This document shows, in pieces, positions 27,601-39,967 of a stretch of 64,000 nucleotides of DNA. Source of the stretch: Opisthocomus hoazin (Eukaryota; Chordata; Aves; Opisthocomiformes; Opisthocomidae). The stretch is from positions 16,763,001 to 16,827,000 of the forward strand of contig NC_134427.1 in the NCBI RefSeq assembly GCF_030867145.1. The letters are read 5' to 3'. The notes beneath the pieces were generated by a model. That model saw only the letters and a list, made by a program, of their open reading frames with translations. It did not search any database and was not told the origin of the DNA. Position 1 is the first letter of the stretch. Every line of letters starts with the position of its first letter. A program made the translations under genes and the position numbers.

Positions 27601-29329
27601 TCTCATCGATGTTGTTAACAGAATGGTTTCAAGGAGGAAACTATTGTTGTCTATAGAATGGAGAGGAAAACCTGTGTGGGAGCACACTAATGCCTGTGGT
27701 GTTTAACTGGAGCTGGGGCCAACTCTGCTAACTAGAACCTCAGTTCCATTTAAAGGAATTGCCAAGTAAGCTTACTAGCGAGAAATGTATAACACAGGGT
27801 TCATGAATTTAGGTAATTCTGACTGACGTATCAATATTTTATTTATGCCCATTTATTTATAAATATCTGTTCTTATTTTTTCTTAAATAAGATGCATTCT
27901 GAGGCATTTGAATATTATACGATATGCTGCCAGGTAAGAAAAGAGCTTGAAGTTGGGCAACTGTAACTTGCAGTACCAGTGCTCATGTTCCAGATAACTT
28001 GATTCTATCAATCTTGGAAATGTTCCCTGGCCCTTCTTTATCTGAGAATGAACTGTTCTTGGATGGTTTCTGTAGGATACTAGGCATAAACAGAGCTTCT
28101 TTTTCCCTCCCTTCAGTATCTGGTTCATGGTCAAATTCAGGGTTGGGGTTGTTTTGGAGTCCAGGTTTTTTCCTCTTTCTTGAACAAAATGTGTTGTAAA
28201 AAACTAAAAGAAAAATCTCCCTTCAAATTTCTGGTTTTCCTACATCTATTCCTCTAACATGTAATACCAACACGATGAAGTCTAATAGTGTCATGCCTAC
28301 AGTGAGCAGAATTAGCTGTCATCTAGGTAACACAGGTCCTACTTTGAATAATTCTAAAGATTTATCTACTATCCTAAATAGGGTCAAAACGCAGACCTGC
28401 TTTGTTACCAAATACAAATCTCAGTCATCAGATCAATGAGACAATGAGTTTTTCAAGTTACACAGGAGGTGGAAGCAAAAGTCAGTGCATACCAGGGAAG
28501 GACAGAGGAAGGTTCCAGTGCTGATCAATAAAACAAGGAGCTTCCCGAACCAGACAGCAGGTGGATCCAAACCCTACCTTGCAAGAGCCAACATGTCCAA
28601 ACACCTTAGAATCGAGACGTCCTGAGCGTATCCCAAAAGGCAAAACTCTTTTATCAGAAGCCCCAGTGGCCCACAGAGTTAAAATTTTCCTAGTACTGAG
28701 AATTAAGAAGTAAATGAAATGCACTGCTTTTGATTTTATTTAACCAAATGTTCCAGTGAGGGGTTCAGTAAAAGCGGCCTTTGTCCACCGAGGCAGCAAG
28801 ACGAACCGCCTGCCAAGCCGCAACGCAAGCTCAGGGCTGGTACGCTGCACTGCTCCTCCACGCGCGCCCTGAGTGGTATTACTCACCGCATAGAGGGGAC
28901 GGCGACATCCTGACTGGGCACTGGCTTGTGTTCTTTGTGGCGGGTGGTGAGGACACAGTTTGCGGAGACAGCTACCCAGACCCAGAACGTGGCTCCTGCA
29001 TTCCCATGGCTGATGCCAAGGAGTGGACGCCACCAGCAGCGCTCCGCTGTGCGCAGGACTCCGGCTGCTCCCTCTGAACACCGTGTGGAGTCAACACATC
29101 ACGTTAGTGCTGCCTTCACCTGAACTTTCACTTCACCAAAATCTCCACTGGAAAGAAGTCTGAATAAAGAGGGCCATGACTGGACGCTTTTCTTTTTCAT
29201 GTTAAAATAGCACCTTGTGGTTGCTGCTTCTGTGGTTTTGGGGGCCTGGGGGGGGGGGGGTATTACCTGAATGGGAAAAACCCAGAAGAATGGTAATTTC
29301 CTCTCATTTTTCCTACTTCGAGTTTGGCG
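24691..29329. other. Intergenic DNA between the orphan CpG island and PGRMC1
   Basis: About 4.6 kb. Mostly AT-rich, with a moderately GC-rich patch at 28740-29090 that has open frames on both strands but no recognisable protein, and a G13 run at its right end. No repeats identified. Confidence 0.6.
29248..29260 (+). repeat. Homopolymer run of 13 G upstream of the PGRMC1 CpG island
   Basis: G13 preceded by GGGGGCCT, about 480 nt upstream of the PGRMC1 start codon. A candidate G-quadruplex or strand-slippage site. Confidence 0.93.
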
Positions 29330-30330
29330 CGATGGCTTGTGAGCGCTCCGAAAAGATCCTGCCCTGTCAAGGAAGGGGGGACGCGCCCTAGCACCGGCCG
29401 GGACCGGCGCGCTCCCAGCTGGCCTGCTGCGGGCCTACCGCAACCCCGAGGTTATTTTTACCGAAATTTCTGTGAAGCCGCGCTGCGGCGGCCCGACCCG
29501 AACCGCGCCGCTCCCGCCGCCGCTCCGGCGGGGAATGGCGGCCGCGCTCCCCTCAGCCGCGCTCCCCGCAGCCGCGCCGCGCCCGCAGCCGCCGGCCGCA
29601 CAGCGCCCCCAGCTGCCGGAGACGGGCAAGGCGCCGCGCTCCCCCACACCGGCGCCGGCAGCCCTCAGCCCCGCCGCCCCGCCCCTCCGCCCCGCCCCGC
29701 GCCGCGCCTCGGAGCCCGCCGCGGCGGAGCGCGGCCGAGCCCCATGGCGCACAAGGAGGCGGCGATGGCCGGCGAAGAGGCGGCGGGCGAGGGGGGCGGC
29801 CTGCTGCTGGAGATCGTGGGCTCCCCGCTCAACCTGAGCCTGTTGGGCCTCTGCCTCTTCCTGATCTACCAGATCCTGCGGGGCGAGCGGCCCGCGGTGC
29901 CGGCGGGCGAGGCGGACCCGCCGCCACTGCCCAAGATGAAGCGCCGGGACTTCACGCTGGCGCAGCTGCGGCCCTACGACGGGGTGCGCGACCCCCGCAT
30001 CCTCATGGCCATCAACGGCAAAGTCTTCGACGTGACCCGCGCCAGGAAGTTCTACGGGCCCGGTGAGGGCCGGGGCGGGCGGGGGCCGGCGGCGCGGCGG
30101 GCCCGGGGCGGGTGCGGGGCCGGCGCGGGGGGGAGGGGAGGGGGAGTCGGCGGCCGCCGCCCTGATGCCGAACCCGCCTCTGGGCCCGCGGAACGAGCGC
30201 TCGGCCGGGCTCGCGGTCCGGAGGCCTGGAAAGGCTGCGGCTCTCGTAGAGCTGGGGAGGGCGTGCGCGGCCGGCGGTCCCGGCGCCGGGTAGACCTGGC
30301 CCCCCGGCTGAGGCGCGGGTAGGGGCACCG
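29330..30330. promoter_or_regulatory. PGRMC1: CpG island promoter of PGRMC1
   Basis: An abrupt switch from AT-rich sequence to about 1 kb of very GC- and CpG-dense sequence, spanning the region upstream of the PGRMC1 start, all of coding exon 1 and the start of intron 1. No TATA box is seen at a suitable distance from the ATG, which fits a broad, housekeeping-type promoter. Confidence 0.85.
29744..30062 (+). CDS. PGRMC1: PGRMC1 coding exon 1
   Basis: Encodes residues 1-106 plus one base of codon 107: the short luminal N-terminus, the membrane helix, the proline-rich linker and the start of the cytochrome-b5-like domain. It ends at GGGCCCG followed by the donor GTGAGG. It lies entirely inside the CpG island, which explains its very high GC compared with exons 2 and 3. 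Confidence 0.96.
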
Positions 30331-33300
30331 CTGCTGCCCGGGCTCCAGGGCCGGGCCTCGATGGCGTAACAAGTCCGGCTTTGGCATCCCGCGTTGCTTC
30401 GTTGGCCTCGGGTGCCTTTGCCTGGCAGCAGGAGCCAAGTGTTCTCTCAGTGTTTGCATTCCAGTCCCAACTCTTCGTGGACATCGCTCTGTTGCATAAT
30501 ATTGATACTAAATACTCGGCAATTTAGATTAAACCAGCTTCCTATCAGGAGTGCAGGCAGTTCAAGTGTGCAAAGATTGAATAAGCTGTGCAGAGGCTTA
30601 TGGAGCAGCTAGCGATGAGGTGGGTGGGAGTATGTGCACCCAGGATTAATCACCTCCACTAGGACATGGGTTTTTGTTTGTAACAGAGGCGAGGCCTCCT
30701 GTTAAAAAAACTTCCCGAGGCTTGCGAATTTGCACCAGGATCTGTCTGGCATAACCACTTTTGAGCAGTCCAGACAGCTGCTAGCTGCAGGAGTGAGCTC
30801 AGAAGCAAGGAGAGTAGTGCAGGAGACACCATGTATTTGGACGCGTGATGAGGTTATTACTTTTGGTCCAAACATAGACTGGAGACTGTCGCTGAGCGAT
30901 GCTGGACTGTAACTTTGCATTCTGCAGCACTCAAGGTGATAACATAGAGCTGAGTTAGATGTGCAGCTTTGTACTTGTGCAAACTAAAACCACTTGATTT
31001 AAGGACCATGCTTTGGATGCTGCCTTCCTTGACAACAGTAAAAGCTGCCAGTTGTATCTAATTTGGTAATTACCAAATGGTTCATCACAGCGTCTGGCTG
31101 GTTTGGTTTTCGTTTTATGGAAAAATAAGATTCTTGTGATGAATTTAGGAAAAAACTCACTGTGGTAGGTGTGGAAGATGGCATGCTCTATACAGTAACA
31201 AGAGTTCACATCTAACTTCTTTAAGCTCCCTTAATCGGAACTTTCAATGTCTAGTTGCAACATGTGATATCTCCATTTTCGGCTTGTCATGCCAGCAAGT
31301 TATTCATTAATGAAGTTTAGCAAGAGTCTGTCTTGATATCTCTGATCTACTGTGAGTTGCATGCTTTGATCATTTGAGTTCATCTTGCATTTTGAAAGTT
31401 TTAACAGATGTTTCTTCCAGTCTGGTAATTTCTGATACCTCCACCACGTTTTCTCTCAAGTCATCCTTTCAGCTCTTTAAATCAGGAGCATCTCTTAGAA
31501 AACTTCCATTTCACCTCAGATTTGCACATCCTTCGTCTGTTCCTCTTTCTGAGGATGTGCCTCCCAGTTTGTATGCTTATTCTTGCCCTGTTTGTACCTT
31601 CCAGGCACCTTATGTGGTTCATTGTCCTGATGTTTCAGCAAACTCAGTATCTCTTCCCATGGTTTTGTTTCATGTCCTCTTCTTCCATTTTCCCTTATTA
31701 TTCCCTTATCAAGTAGAATAACACTTAAAAACATTTCAGAAGTTTGAGGCGCCTCTGACCCGCAGGTCAGGGTAGGAACTCACCATCTGTTTCAGTCTGG
31801 GGGCTCTGATCCATGAAGGTCATACAGCATCCATTACCTCTGTAATAATGCTGCTTATGTTTTTATTTTAAAGAGGGCCCGTATGGGATTTTTGCTGGAA
31901 GAGATGCGTCCCGAGGCCTTGCCACTTTCTGCCTGGATAAGGAGGCTCTGAGGGACGACTATGATGACCTCTCTGATCTCAATGCCACAGAGCAAGAGAC
32001 CTTGAGGGACTGGGAGTCACAATTCACTTGTAAGCAATTTTAAAACTATTTACAAAGAAGTAGCTAACTAGTGTGTAATAAGAGAAGCAATGGCTAAAAG
32101 GCTGTTACCAGCTGGAAGCATTGGTGTGAAAACTTACTTTGAGTTAATACCTCAGTTTACAAAGTATTACTAGAATTACTGTTGCTCAAAAGAATTAAGA
32201 GAAATGTCAAGTTTTGCTTCTGCGTTCTCCCTCCCTCTGTTCCTTACAGAACAGTAGGAGAGAAGGATAAGATCTATAAGACCACCCAAAAAGTTGACAG
32301 GAATTGGAAATTAAGAGCATGTTTTTGGTACAGTTATGACCACATCTATATTAGATTTTAATGCTCTGAAAAATGAAGTTTATGTCCCATTCAGCTTCTC
32401 AGAAATAAGAATTAACAGAAGGAAGTCACTTTCATAGTTGCCTTGTTTTTCTATGCTTAGTATTAAAAGTTTAAAAAGGGCAATTCCGACTGTTTTGTGT
32501 CGTGTGCCTCAACTTGCTGCTCAAAAAGGAGAACTTCACAGGTCTATGGAAATTGCTGTGTTGACCTTGTACCAGGGCATGCCGGTTTTTTTTTCTCCTA
32601 TGGTGTATCTTGTTGGTGAAAAATAATTCCTCCATACCCCATGATGCCTTTTAGGCAAGCGAACACCAAAGGGATAATTTCTACTCAGATAAGACAAAAA
32701 ATAAATGTATCAGTTGTTTGCCTTGATGAATTTTTATTTTTTTATATATGTATGTATGGAAATTGCATATACAAAAAAATTAATATAGAAGAAATCAAAT
32801 GCTTTTTGTTTTTAAATCTAGTGTTCAGTATTAAAGATTTACTATGACTAGCTAGAATGGAGCTGTCCTCCACATAATGTCATTAGAACATCTCGGTCCT
32901 GACCTGACGTGCCCCTACTATTTTGGCATTCTGTCTTAATCAAGACTGTTAATCATGCCACACTGAGTGGCAGTTTTATTACACTAACAAGTATGTCTCA
33001 GAAACCAGAACTATGCTACGAAACATCTGATCTAAACTAGTGTTTAAATCTACCTTGTCAAGAATTGGGCGTCAGGACTGACAGTGAACTGCACTCTTTT
33101 TATTACTGTTTCTAGCAAATATGGCAATTAGTTGCTTTAGATTCTTATTAATTATAACAACAATGCTAGTCCAAAATACCTGTAATCAGAGGTATGTTTT
33201 GCTTTGTTGAAGTTGACCGATGGGCAACACAGCAGAGCTCCGAGTTCTTAGATGTGTATGATCTTGGCGTTTTTACATGTTGAAAAAGAGATAAACGATA

Positions 33301-33990
33301 AGGCAAGAGGCTTAACTGCATAATCGGATAACAGATCCGCCTTTATCTGTGGGAGAAAGGATCTCTCTTCTGTCCTGTTGGATATTTTCAACATATATTG
33401 CAAAAAATAAAAACCCTTGAAGGCTGCGTACATGTGTGCACATATGTATATGCATGCATGTATAATACATAACGTAAATATTCTAACAATGCCATTGGTT
33501 GAAAAAATAGCTTTGACATTGGCAAGAAAAATAATCTAATCCAGGATTCTGTTTCTTTAGCTGGATGAGTCCCTCAGTTTACATGTGTCTTTACATTCAT
33601 TCGTCTTTTGGCTTAGGCAATAGAAGAAGAATTATAGTTACATTCACTTTGCATGTTTCTTACACTTAACTACAACATTAATAGTAGTCCAGGTAGTTGA
33701 TTTCAGATTTTGTCCTCCTGCCCAGTGTTCAGAATCAGTTGCTGACAGCTGTTTTATTTTAATACAGGCATTTTGTTAATTCAGGAAACAGACATAGGAG
33801 TTTAAAAGGTGTATCTTATAGGAGTTTAAAAAGGTACATCTTCAGAGTGGAAAAATGACTTGGATTCTGTTTGTTTTTTTTTTCCCCAGTTAAGTATCAC
33901 TATGTTGGTAAGCTGCTGAAGGAAGGGGAGGAACCCACTGTGTACTCTGATGAAGAAGAAAAAGATGCCCAGGATGCAAAGAAAGATTAG
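29744..33990 (+). CDS. PGRMC1: Membrane-associated progesterone receptor component 1 (three coding exons, complete)
   Basis: Exons 29744-30062, 31874-32029 and 33890-33990 join through GT-AG introns into 576 nt, giving 191 aa and a TAG stop; human PGRMC1 has 195 aa. One membrane segment lies at about residues 29-46 (core [13 protein letters not shown]). A cytochrome-b5-like haem-binding fold follows at about 69-168, containing [31 protein letters not shown] and [15 protein letters not shown]. Tyr110 corresponds to the haem-ligating Tyr113 of human PGRMC1, and Cys126 lies in the conserved FCLDK. The acidic tail VYSDEEE keeps the known CK2-type phosphosite. Family knowledge: an ER/outer-membrane haem protein that binds cytochrome P450s and supports sterol synthesis and progesterone responses. 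Residues such as [13 protein letters not shown], and the absence of the PGRMC2 N-terminus, favour PGRMC1 over PGRMC2. The N-terminal 20 residues diverge from human. The first ATG (29744) is chosen because the upstream frame has no other ATG, but a second ATG at 29765 has a better Kozak context. Confidence 0.97.
30063..31873 (+). other. PGRMC1: PGRMC1 intron 1
   Basis: A GT-AG intron of about 1.8 kb. Its first 270 nt belong to the CpG island; the rest is AT-rich and has no recognised repeat or exon. Short open frames here resemble nothing I know. Confidence 0.85.
31874..32029 (+). CDS. PGRMC1: PGRMC1 coding exon 2
   Basis: A 156-nt exon after the acceptor TTTTAAAG, starting AGGGCCCGTATGGG and ending before the donor GTAAGC. 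It encodes [17 protein letters not shown] and onward to WESQF, the core of the haem pocket and the most conserved part of the protein. Phase 1 at both ends matches its flanking exons. Confidence 0.96.
33428..33475 (+). repeat. Alternating purine-pyrimidine tract
   Basis: ACATGTGTGCACATATGTAT, then ATGCATGCATGTATAATACA. Nearly perfect alternation over about 45 nt, a sequence type able to adopt Z-form or cruciform structure. It lies in PGRMC1 intron 2. Confidence 0.75.
33794..33842. repeat. 24-25 bp direct repeat before PGRMC1 exon 3
   Basis: ATAGGAGTTTAAAAGGTGTA is followed at once by ATAGGAGTTTAAAAAGGTAC; both copies end ATCTT. The pair lies about 50-95 nt upstream of the exon 3 acceptor, where the branch region begins. 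Confidence 0.85.
33890..33990 (+). CDS. PGRMC1: PGRMC1 coding exon 3 with stop codon
   Basis: Preceded by a long pyrimidine tract ending CCCCAG. It encodes [16 protein letters not shown], then [16 protein letters not shown], then TAG. The C-terminal tail is slightly shorter and more lysine/aspartate-rich than in human PGRMC1. Confidence 0.96.
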
Positions 33991-35015
33991 AGAGTGCAGG
34001 GAGGAACCATCTATTTTTGAATCGTAAAGGATCATTTGTAACATTCCACTTCTATTTTAAAAGTTGCAACAGCAGCAATGCTTACAAAAGGTCCAAAGTT
34101 ACAATTAATTCTTTCTTCTCAAAGGTTTCCTTTTAAAATTCAGTGGTAAACTACTAAAGGTCTGAGATCTGTCTTCCTTTAAACTTGCATAATCTGAAGT
34201 ATGCAAAAAAAAGTCTGTGCTAAACTAAACTGCAATTTTGGCAATAACGGACTATTACTGTTTTTCTTCTGTCACCATTTAGCACAGAGTAGGTTGAAAT
34301 CAGTTTTTCATTAACAACCTAGCACTGTGGACACAAGCACAAGAGTGACTTCACATATGCAACACAAATTCCACTAAAACTTGTTTTGTGTTAGCTTCTG
34401 CAGGATCTGGGCCTTGGGCTGTAATTCCTTTAGAAAAGGAACTATATTTTATTTGTCCATAAAGCATCATATGCATTTGTGATGCAATGTAATTCAATAC
34501 TATGTAAGATAATTTGGCTTTTCAGGAGTTACATAGCGGCTTACAGATGAAACATTAACTGCTTTAAGAAAATATAAGGATTTTTGAGAGGTTAAATCAC
34601 TTTTAGATACTTAAAAATTAATAAGAACTGATAAATACTTGATATAGTCGGTCATGCATAATTATGCATGTATTAATATTCTTTGTTTACTTTTAAAGCA
34701 CATCTGAAGTGTTACAAAGGTTTAGATACTGAGTGTAACTAGACATCCGTAAAAACCAGGTACACCATGAAGCCTGACTCGGCTGGACTGCTGTTCATTC
34801 ACTCTTCCTCTTAGTAAAACTCTTCTGTGAATTTTAATGAAATTATATTAAACAGGGAAGATCAGCTGCTGTTGATTCCTAGGCCTAAAAAAGACTTGCT
34901 ATTAGGCACAGTTGACAAATGCTCTTGTACATGCAGCTTTAACTAGCAGAAAAATGTTACCGGGCAATGTAAATTACACAAGTTTCCTGTACAAAATAAA
35001 GTAACGTGGTGTAAG
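33991..35015 (+). other. PGRMC1: PGRMC1 3' untranslated region with poly(A) signal
   Basis: AT-rich sequence after the stop. A canonical AATAAA lies at 34995-35000, so cleavage is expected about 10-25 nt later. The implied 3' UTR of roughly 1.0 kb is comparable with mammalian PGRMC1. A second AATAAA lies at 35857-35862 and could give a longer isoform. The exact cleavage site is an inference. Confidence 0.7.
34995..35000 (+). terminator. PGRMC1: Canonical polyadenylation signal AATAAA (PGRMC1, proximal)
   Basis: The hexamer AATAAA follows ACAAA and precedes a TG-rich stretch (TTTCTGTGTTG) about 20 nt downstream, which is the normal arrangement of a cleavage/polyadenylation site. It is the first canonical hexamer I found after the PGRMC1 stop codon. 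Confidence 0.65.
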
Positions 35016-38000
35016 CCATTTCTGTGTTGAGGCCTTTGTTGCTTTGGAGCGTTGCCACGAAAAGAAACGGCACAGTCTTATGCATAACCAGCAATGCTGT
35101 ACCTAGGGGAACTGACCTTTGAATCGCTTTTCACTTACTTGCTCTCTTAGCTCCCATCTATGCTTAATTACTAGGTTTGTTCCAACTATGTAACCTTGTC
35201 TCCTACCAGAGGGGGCTGGGTAAATGGATTTGACCAAGGAACAATGTAAATGTGCTCCTTCATCATCCCACCTACTGCTGCAAGACTTTCTCAGAAATTC
35301 CAGGGAGATAACTAATGATTTGCTGATCCCTCGTAAACGTGTTGCTTCTCCAGGTGGTTCTGCGTGGGTGCCTGTCCAGTGTAGCTCCCTGTATTTGGTT
35401 TCTCTGTTTCGGCTCTTCAGCCGAGTTGTTCCTATTTGGCAACATGACCAAAACGATGAACCGGGTCCTGAGCGGGAAGGTGTAAGCTAGGCAAACCTGT
35501 TCGGAAGTAGCATGCATTGCACAACAGCAGCTTTCATAAACAAGTTGACACAACACGTTGAAGTGCCTGAGACCATCTCTGGTGAGAATGACTAATGTTC
35601 CCTCAGCCCTAGCACTTCCACGGCACTTTCTTTTGGTTACACTGGGCCTTCACATGATGAGTGCGGTTGTTTGAGCCAGAGAGCTTGCGTAAAGTGGTAC
35701 TGTATGAACTACCTAATGAAGGTCTAGAGACAAATGTAACTCCTGTCAAGATCTTTGTGTTGCTATGTTATTTTTAGAGACATTTATACCCTTTGCAAAC
35801 TACTACTAATGGTTTACCTCAAATTGGAAATGTGCTTTTATTTGTTTAAGGCAGACAATAAAATCCTCTTGCATAATGGTGCTGTTTGTTTTTATTTATT
35901 GCAACTGAATGTGATACTTAATCCTCCCCCAGCGTTTCAAGTTTGGATTGTCTTTCTCCAATGTCTTACATTATCCAACACATAGACTGAGTAAAGTATG
36001 TTCTAGCTGAATGCCTGTAAATGCGGTTCTGTAGTATAACTTCAAGAGAATATTAAATACAGAACATATTCATGTTGTATAATATGCTTTGCTGTTGCAA
36101 AAACAGAGTTAGGCATTAAAAAGGCCCCAAAAATTGTTAACACTGAGCAAAAGATGGAGCTTTGGAAGGCTGTCACGTAGGCTGTAACCTACCCTTCAGT
36201 GGACCCAACCACTCGACTCTTACGTTAGTCTGTAACATCCTATGGAACTGAACACTATTTTAAGTACTAATCTGTATGCTGCAACATGATGCATCACAAA
36301 GAATAGTAACAATAAATAAAAACTACCCAGAAAACTGGCAGTAACACAAGGCAAAGCTTAACGTTAAGCATCCGTGCCTCTTGAGAAGGAAGTATTACAC
36401 TTTGGTAAGACCACTGCTTTTTCAGAGAAAACAAAGAGAATTTATTGTGAAAGGGGAAGCAGCGAGTCACAAAAGCAGTGGTTTCATGAAGCAGCAGGCA
36501 CGGATTTTATTTTCTTCTAAAGTGCTGGAGAAAATGGATGGGTTTTAGCTTCTTTTTTATTCTCTGTTCATTGCAACTTGATCCCTTCCTTCAACAGTGA
36601 CTGGCTGCAATGACTAAGCGAAAAGAACCGTGCCAGGTTGCTTAACAGATTGTACATGAACCAAGGAGGACACAATGACCAAGCACGAGCAGAGGCTGTC
36701 AGCAATTTCCCTCACCCCTAGTGCCCAAACACCCGCTACGTGTGTGTGTCACGAGGGCATACGTGAGGAGCTCTAGGACAAAGCAAAACAATCAAGTAGC
36801 ATCTCATTTCCAACTCGTTCTGGCACACTGCCACCTGCTTTGTAAAATTCAGGTATTATTTTATCTGGATGCTACTTGCTCTTCATCATCTTTGTTAGCT
36901 CTTCTGCTCTGTCAGTTAAACAAAAAGTTGAGTAATGAATGCTTATGTCAAGAGTTATGCAAGGGGTTTTACAAAAGGTGAGGCATTTCTACACATTGCC
37001 TGGAATCTCTGGATTAAGAAGAAAGGGCTTTATATCATAATTGCTGTATTCTTGGATTTCAAGCAGACAGACTTGATGTAGTAACAGGCATCGTGCTTTA
37101 AAAACAGCCTGTAGGATCCTGACTTCGGCATCCAGCACGAGGTGCTACCAAACCAGCCATGTATTTGTCATAACAAGCTCAGTTCAGACAGCTCCCCAAG
37201 AATTCTGCTCTCATCAGCTCTGTGAGGAGGCATTTTCACTGGTTCTGTATGGAAAGTCAGGTTTGATTGCAAGATCTGCAGTCTCACAGCCCTACTTCAT
37301 ACGTGTTGGAGTCAACAGTGTTTCCATAAAAAAACCCCTCTTGAAATGCCAGCACACGCCAGGCTCAAATGGAAAGATGTGAAATTATGCCAGCAATATT
37401 GTACATTACCATTGCTGAACTATATAAAAGCTGCTTTTAATGCATTTTTTCACCTATTATATGTTCTAAACATTCTATAGCTGTCATAACTGAGATGTGA
37501 CATTTATTCCTACAACTACTGAAATTTAATCTACAAAGCTATGTATTTTAAAAGTTTTAAAGCAAACTGTTATATGTATCTTTAAAGATTGCCCTTCAGG
37601 TTAATAAACAGAATTACACTGAACAGTCCAGCGTATGAAAGGATGGGGCTCAAATTAGTAAAAAAATTAGTATTAAAACACCTGAAAATAGGTTGTAAAT
37701 AATGCCACTTGTAAACAAACAGGAAACCCAAAAGTTCTGTTTCAGTATGAATATTGCAATGGTGTCTCACATGTTAAAGCACATGCATATTTTATTTACT
37801 AACAATGTTTTACACAGAATGAGGACTTGGAGATGGAGGATTTGCTTTAGCAATTTCAATCAACGTAGGTGAACGCAAGAAGCAATTACAGAACTGGTGT
37901 ATTTATTTGTTATTGAATATTGTGACAGCATGTTGATAAAGCACTGGAAATTCACACCAGCGGAAATCTTGAGTTCCTGCTCCCCCAGATTAAGAAAAAG

Positions 38001-39208
38001 AAAGACTTCCTCGCCTGTAATCGAAAGGCCCGTCTCATGGGAGATGGGTTCTCATGCACACAGAACCCTCTACAGACTGACAGAGGGGGTTAGTTTTGTC
38101 ATCATTCATCCGCAAATATTGCATAGAGAAGAAACACTCTCGGTATGTCATATCAGTGCAACGGAAACATTTCACACGGTCAACAAATACAAGAGTTGAT
38201 CTTCATTATAACTGTATAAAATAGTAAAAAGGAGACTTAAGAGGGGCATAAGTGTTCTCCAAAATAGTCAGAAAATATTTACGTCAAGAAAATAAGATCT
38301 TTTTAGATAAAAGTAACGGATTAACAGTACTTTGAGTAGCAACCACTTGTCATTCATGATCCTGAAAAGGCACTCAACATCTGAACATGTGAACAGAGGA
38401 GACTGATAAAACCTGGCTTAGAAGCCTGTAGCAATTGCCAGTATTGAGCACTGGGCAGAAACCTATCTACCATGAACAGTGACTTTTTTTTTAATTACTA
38501 TTTATTAGAGCAGAAGTTACAAACATGGGTAAGATTCCGTGTAATGAAGGCCACAACATCACATTAACTTAGTATATTGACATGTAATAAATAAAGCATA
38601 CTAAAATGAAAGCTGAAATAATCAGTTGTATTGAACTTAGAACTGGTCCTCTATATCTTGCTAAGGGACTTGGTCCAAAAGCAACTGTGGCTGTCTTCTA
38701 AATATAGCCAGCTGAATAAATACAGATATAACTCAAGCTCCTAGACCGCGATTTCACATTTTTACCTACATGCAGCACGAGTCTGACAACATTTGACAAT
38801 TCCTCAGGAAATTATTTGTAAGCAAACTCCTACTAAATAGCTATCTCGCTGCATGTGCCTTCAAAAGGGCACATGTTGAAATCTTGTGAACAGATTTTCA
38901 ACCTGCATATATATACAGGGACTGTCAGCACGCTGACAAGTGTTGCCCTTTCACTGCTTAGCATTCAGAGCTTTGCTCAAGACAATCATTCAGATTCTTG
39001 GAAGCACTACATCGAGCACAAGTTTGGTGAAACCCGTCCTCCCAAAGACCAGCAAGTTTTCAGAAACACCTCTAGAATTGTAAATAGAAAACAAGCATTT
39101 TTCCAGTGTGGGTTTTACAGGAGATGGGATTTTTTTCGTATTTGGAAATCTATTACTTCCCACACCTTCCAGTCCCATCATTTTAACAATCTGATCGAGG
39201 AGGCACTT
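35016..39208. other. PGRMC1 3' flank
   Basis: About 4.2 kb of AT-rich intergenic DNA. Contains the second AATAAA at 35857. No coding exon, RNA gene or repeat family recognised. Confidence 0.6.
35857..35862 (+). terminator. PGRMC1: Second AATAAA, possible distal PGRMC1 poly(A) signal
   Basis: AATAAA in the context GCAGACAATAAAATCC, followed by T/TG-rich sequence (GTGCTGTTTGTTTTT). If it is used, the 3' UTR would be about 1.9 kb. Only the motif supports this. Confidence 0.35.
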
Positions 39209-39967
39209 CACAGAATCACAGAGCAGTAGGGGTTGGAAGGGACCTCTGTGGGTCATCTAGTCCAACCCCCCTGCCAAAGCAGGGTCACCTACAGCAGGCT
39301 GCACAGGACCTTGTCCAGGCGGGTCTTGAATATCTCCAGAGAAGGAGACTCCACAACCTCCCTGGGCAGCCTGTTCCAGGGCTCCGTCACCCTCAGAGGG
39401 AAGAAGTTCTTCCTCCTGTTCAGCTGGAACTTCCTCTGCTTCAGTTTGTGCCCATTGCCCCTTGTCCTGTCGCTGGGCACCACTGAAAAGAGTCTGGCCC
39501 CATCCTCCTGACACCCACCCTTGAGATATTTATAAGCATTTATGAGGTCCCCTCACAGCCTTCTCTTCTTCAGGCTGAACAAGCCCAGCTCCCTTAGCCT
39601 TTCCTCATAGGAGAGCTGCTCCAGTCCCCTCATCATCCTTGTAGCCCTCCGCTGGACTCTCTCCAGTCGCTCCTCATCTTTCTTCAACTGGGGAGCCCAG
39701 AACTGGACACAGTACTCCAGATGGGGCCTTACTAGGGCAGAGTAGAGGGGGAGGAGAACCTCCGTCAACCTGCTGGCAGGTCCCATTGACCTTCTTGGCA
39801 GCCAGGGCACACTGCTGGCTCATGGTCAACTTGTCATCCACCAGGACACCCAGGTCCCTCTCCGCAGAGCTGCTCTCCAGCAGGTCTGCCCCAAGCCTGT
39901 ACTGGTGCATGGGGTTGTTCCTCCCCAGGTGCAGGACCCTGCACTTGCCCTTGTTGTACACAGCTAT
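39209..39967 (-). mobile_element. CR1 LINE, 5'-truncated, about 760 bp
   Basis: Reads 3' to 5' on the + strand, starting CACAGAATCACAGAGCAG and GGGACCTCTGTGGGTCATCT. Minus-strand translation gives the C-terminus of the CR1 ORF2 protein ([54 protein letters not shown]), with the frame interrupted in several places. The 5' breakpoint is near 39967. Not functional. Confidence 0.9.

Larger units (their letters stand above)
32030..33889 (+). other. PGRMC1: PGRMC1 intron 2
   Basis: A GT-AG intron of about 1.86 kb, AT-rich. It contains an alternating purine-pyrimidine stretch near 33428-33475 and a short direct repeat at 33794-33842, just upstream of the exon 3 acceptor. No coding signal. Confidence 0.85.

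Noticed and set aside
29324-29743. N-terminal extension of PGRMC1 by the open upstream frame
   Set aside because: The frame is open but has no in-frame ATG before 29744, and the sequence is low-complexity promoter DNA.
29435-30484. 349-codon minus-strand open frame opposite PGRMC1 exon 1
   Set aside because: It is a shadow of the GC-rich coding exon and CpG island; no independent support.
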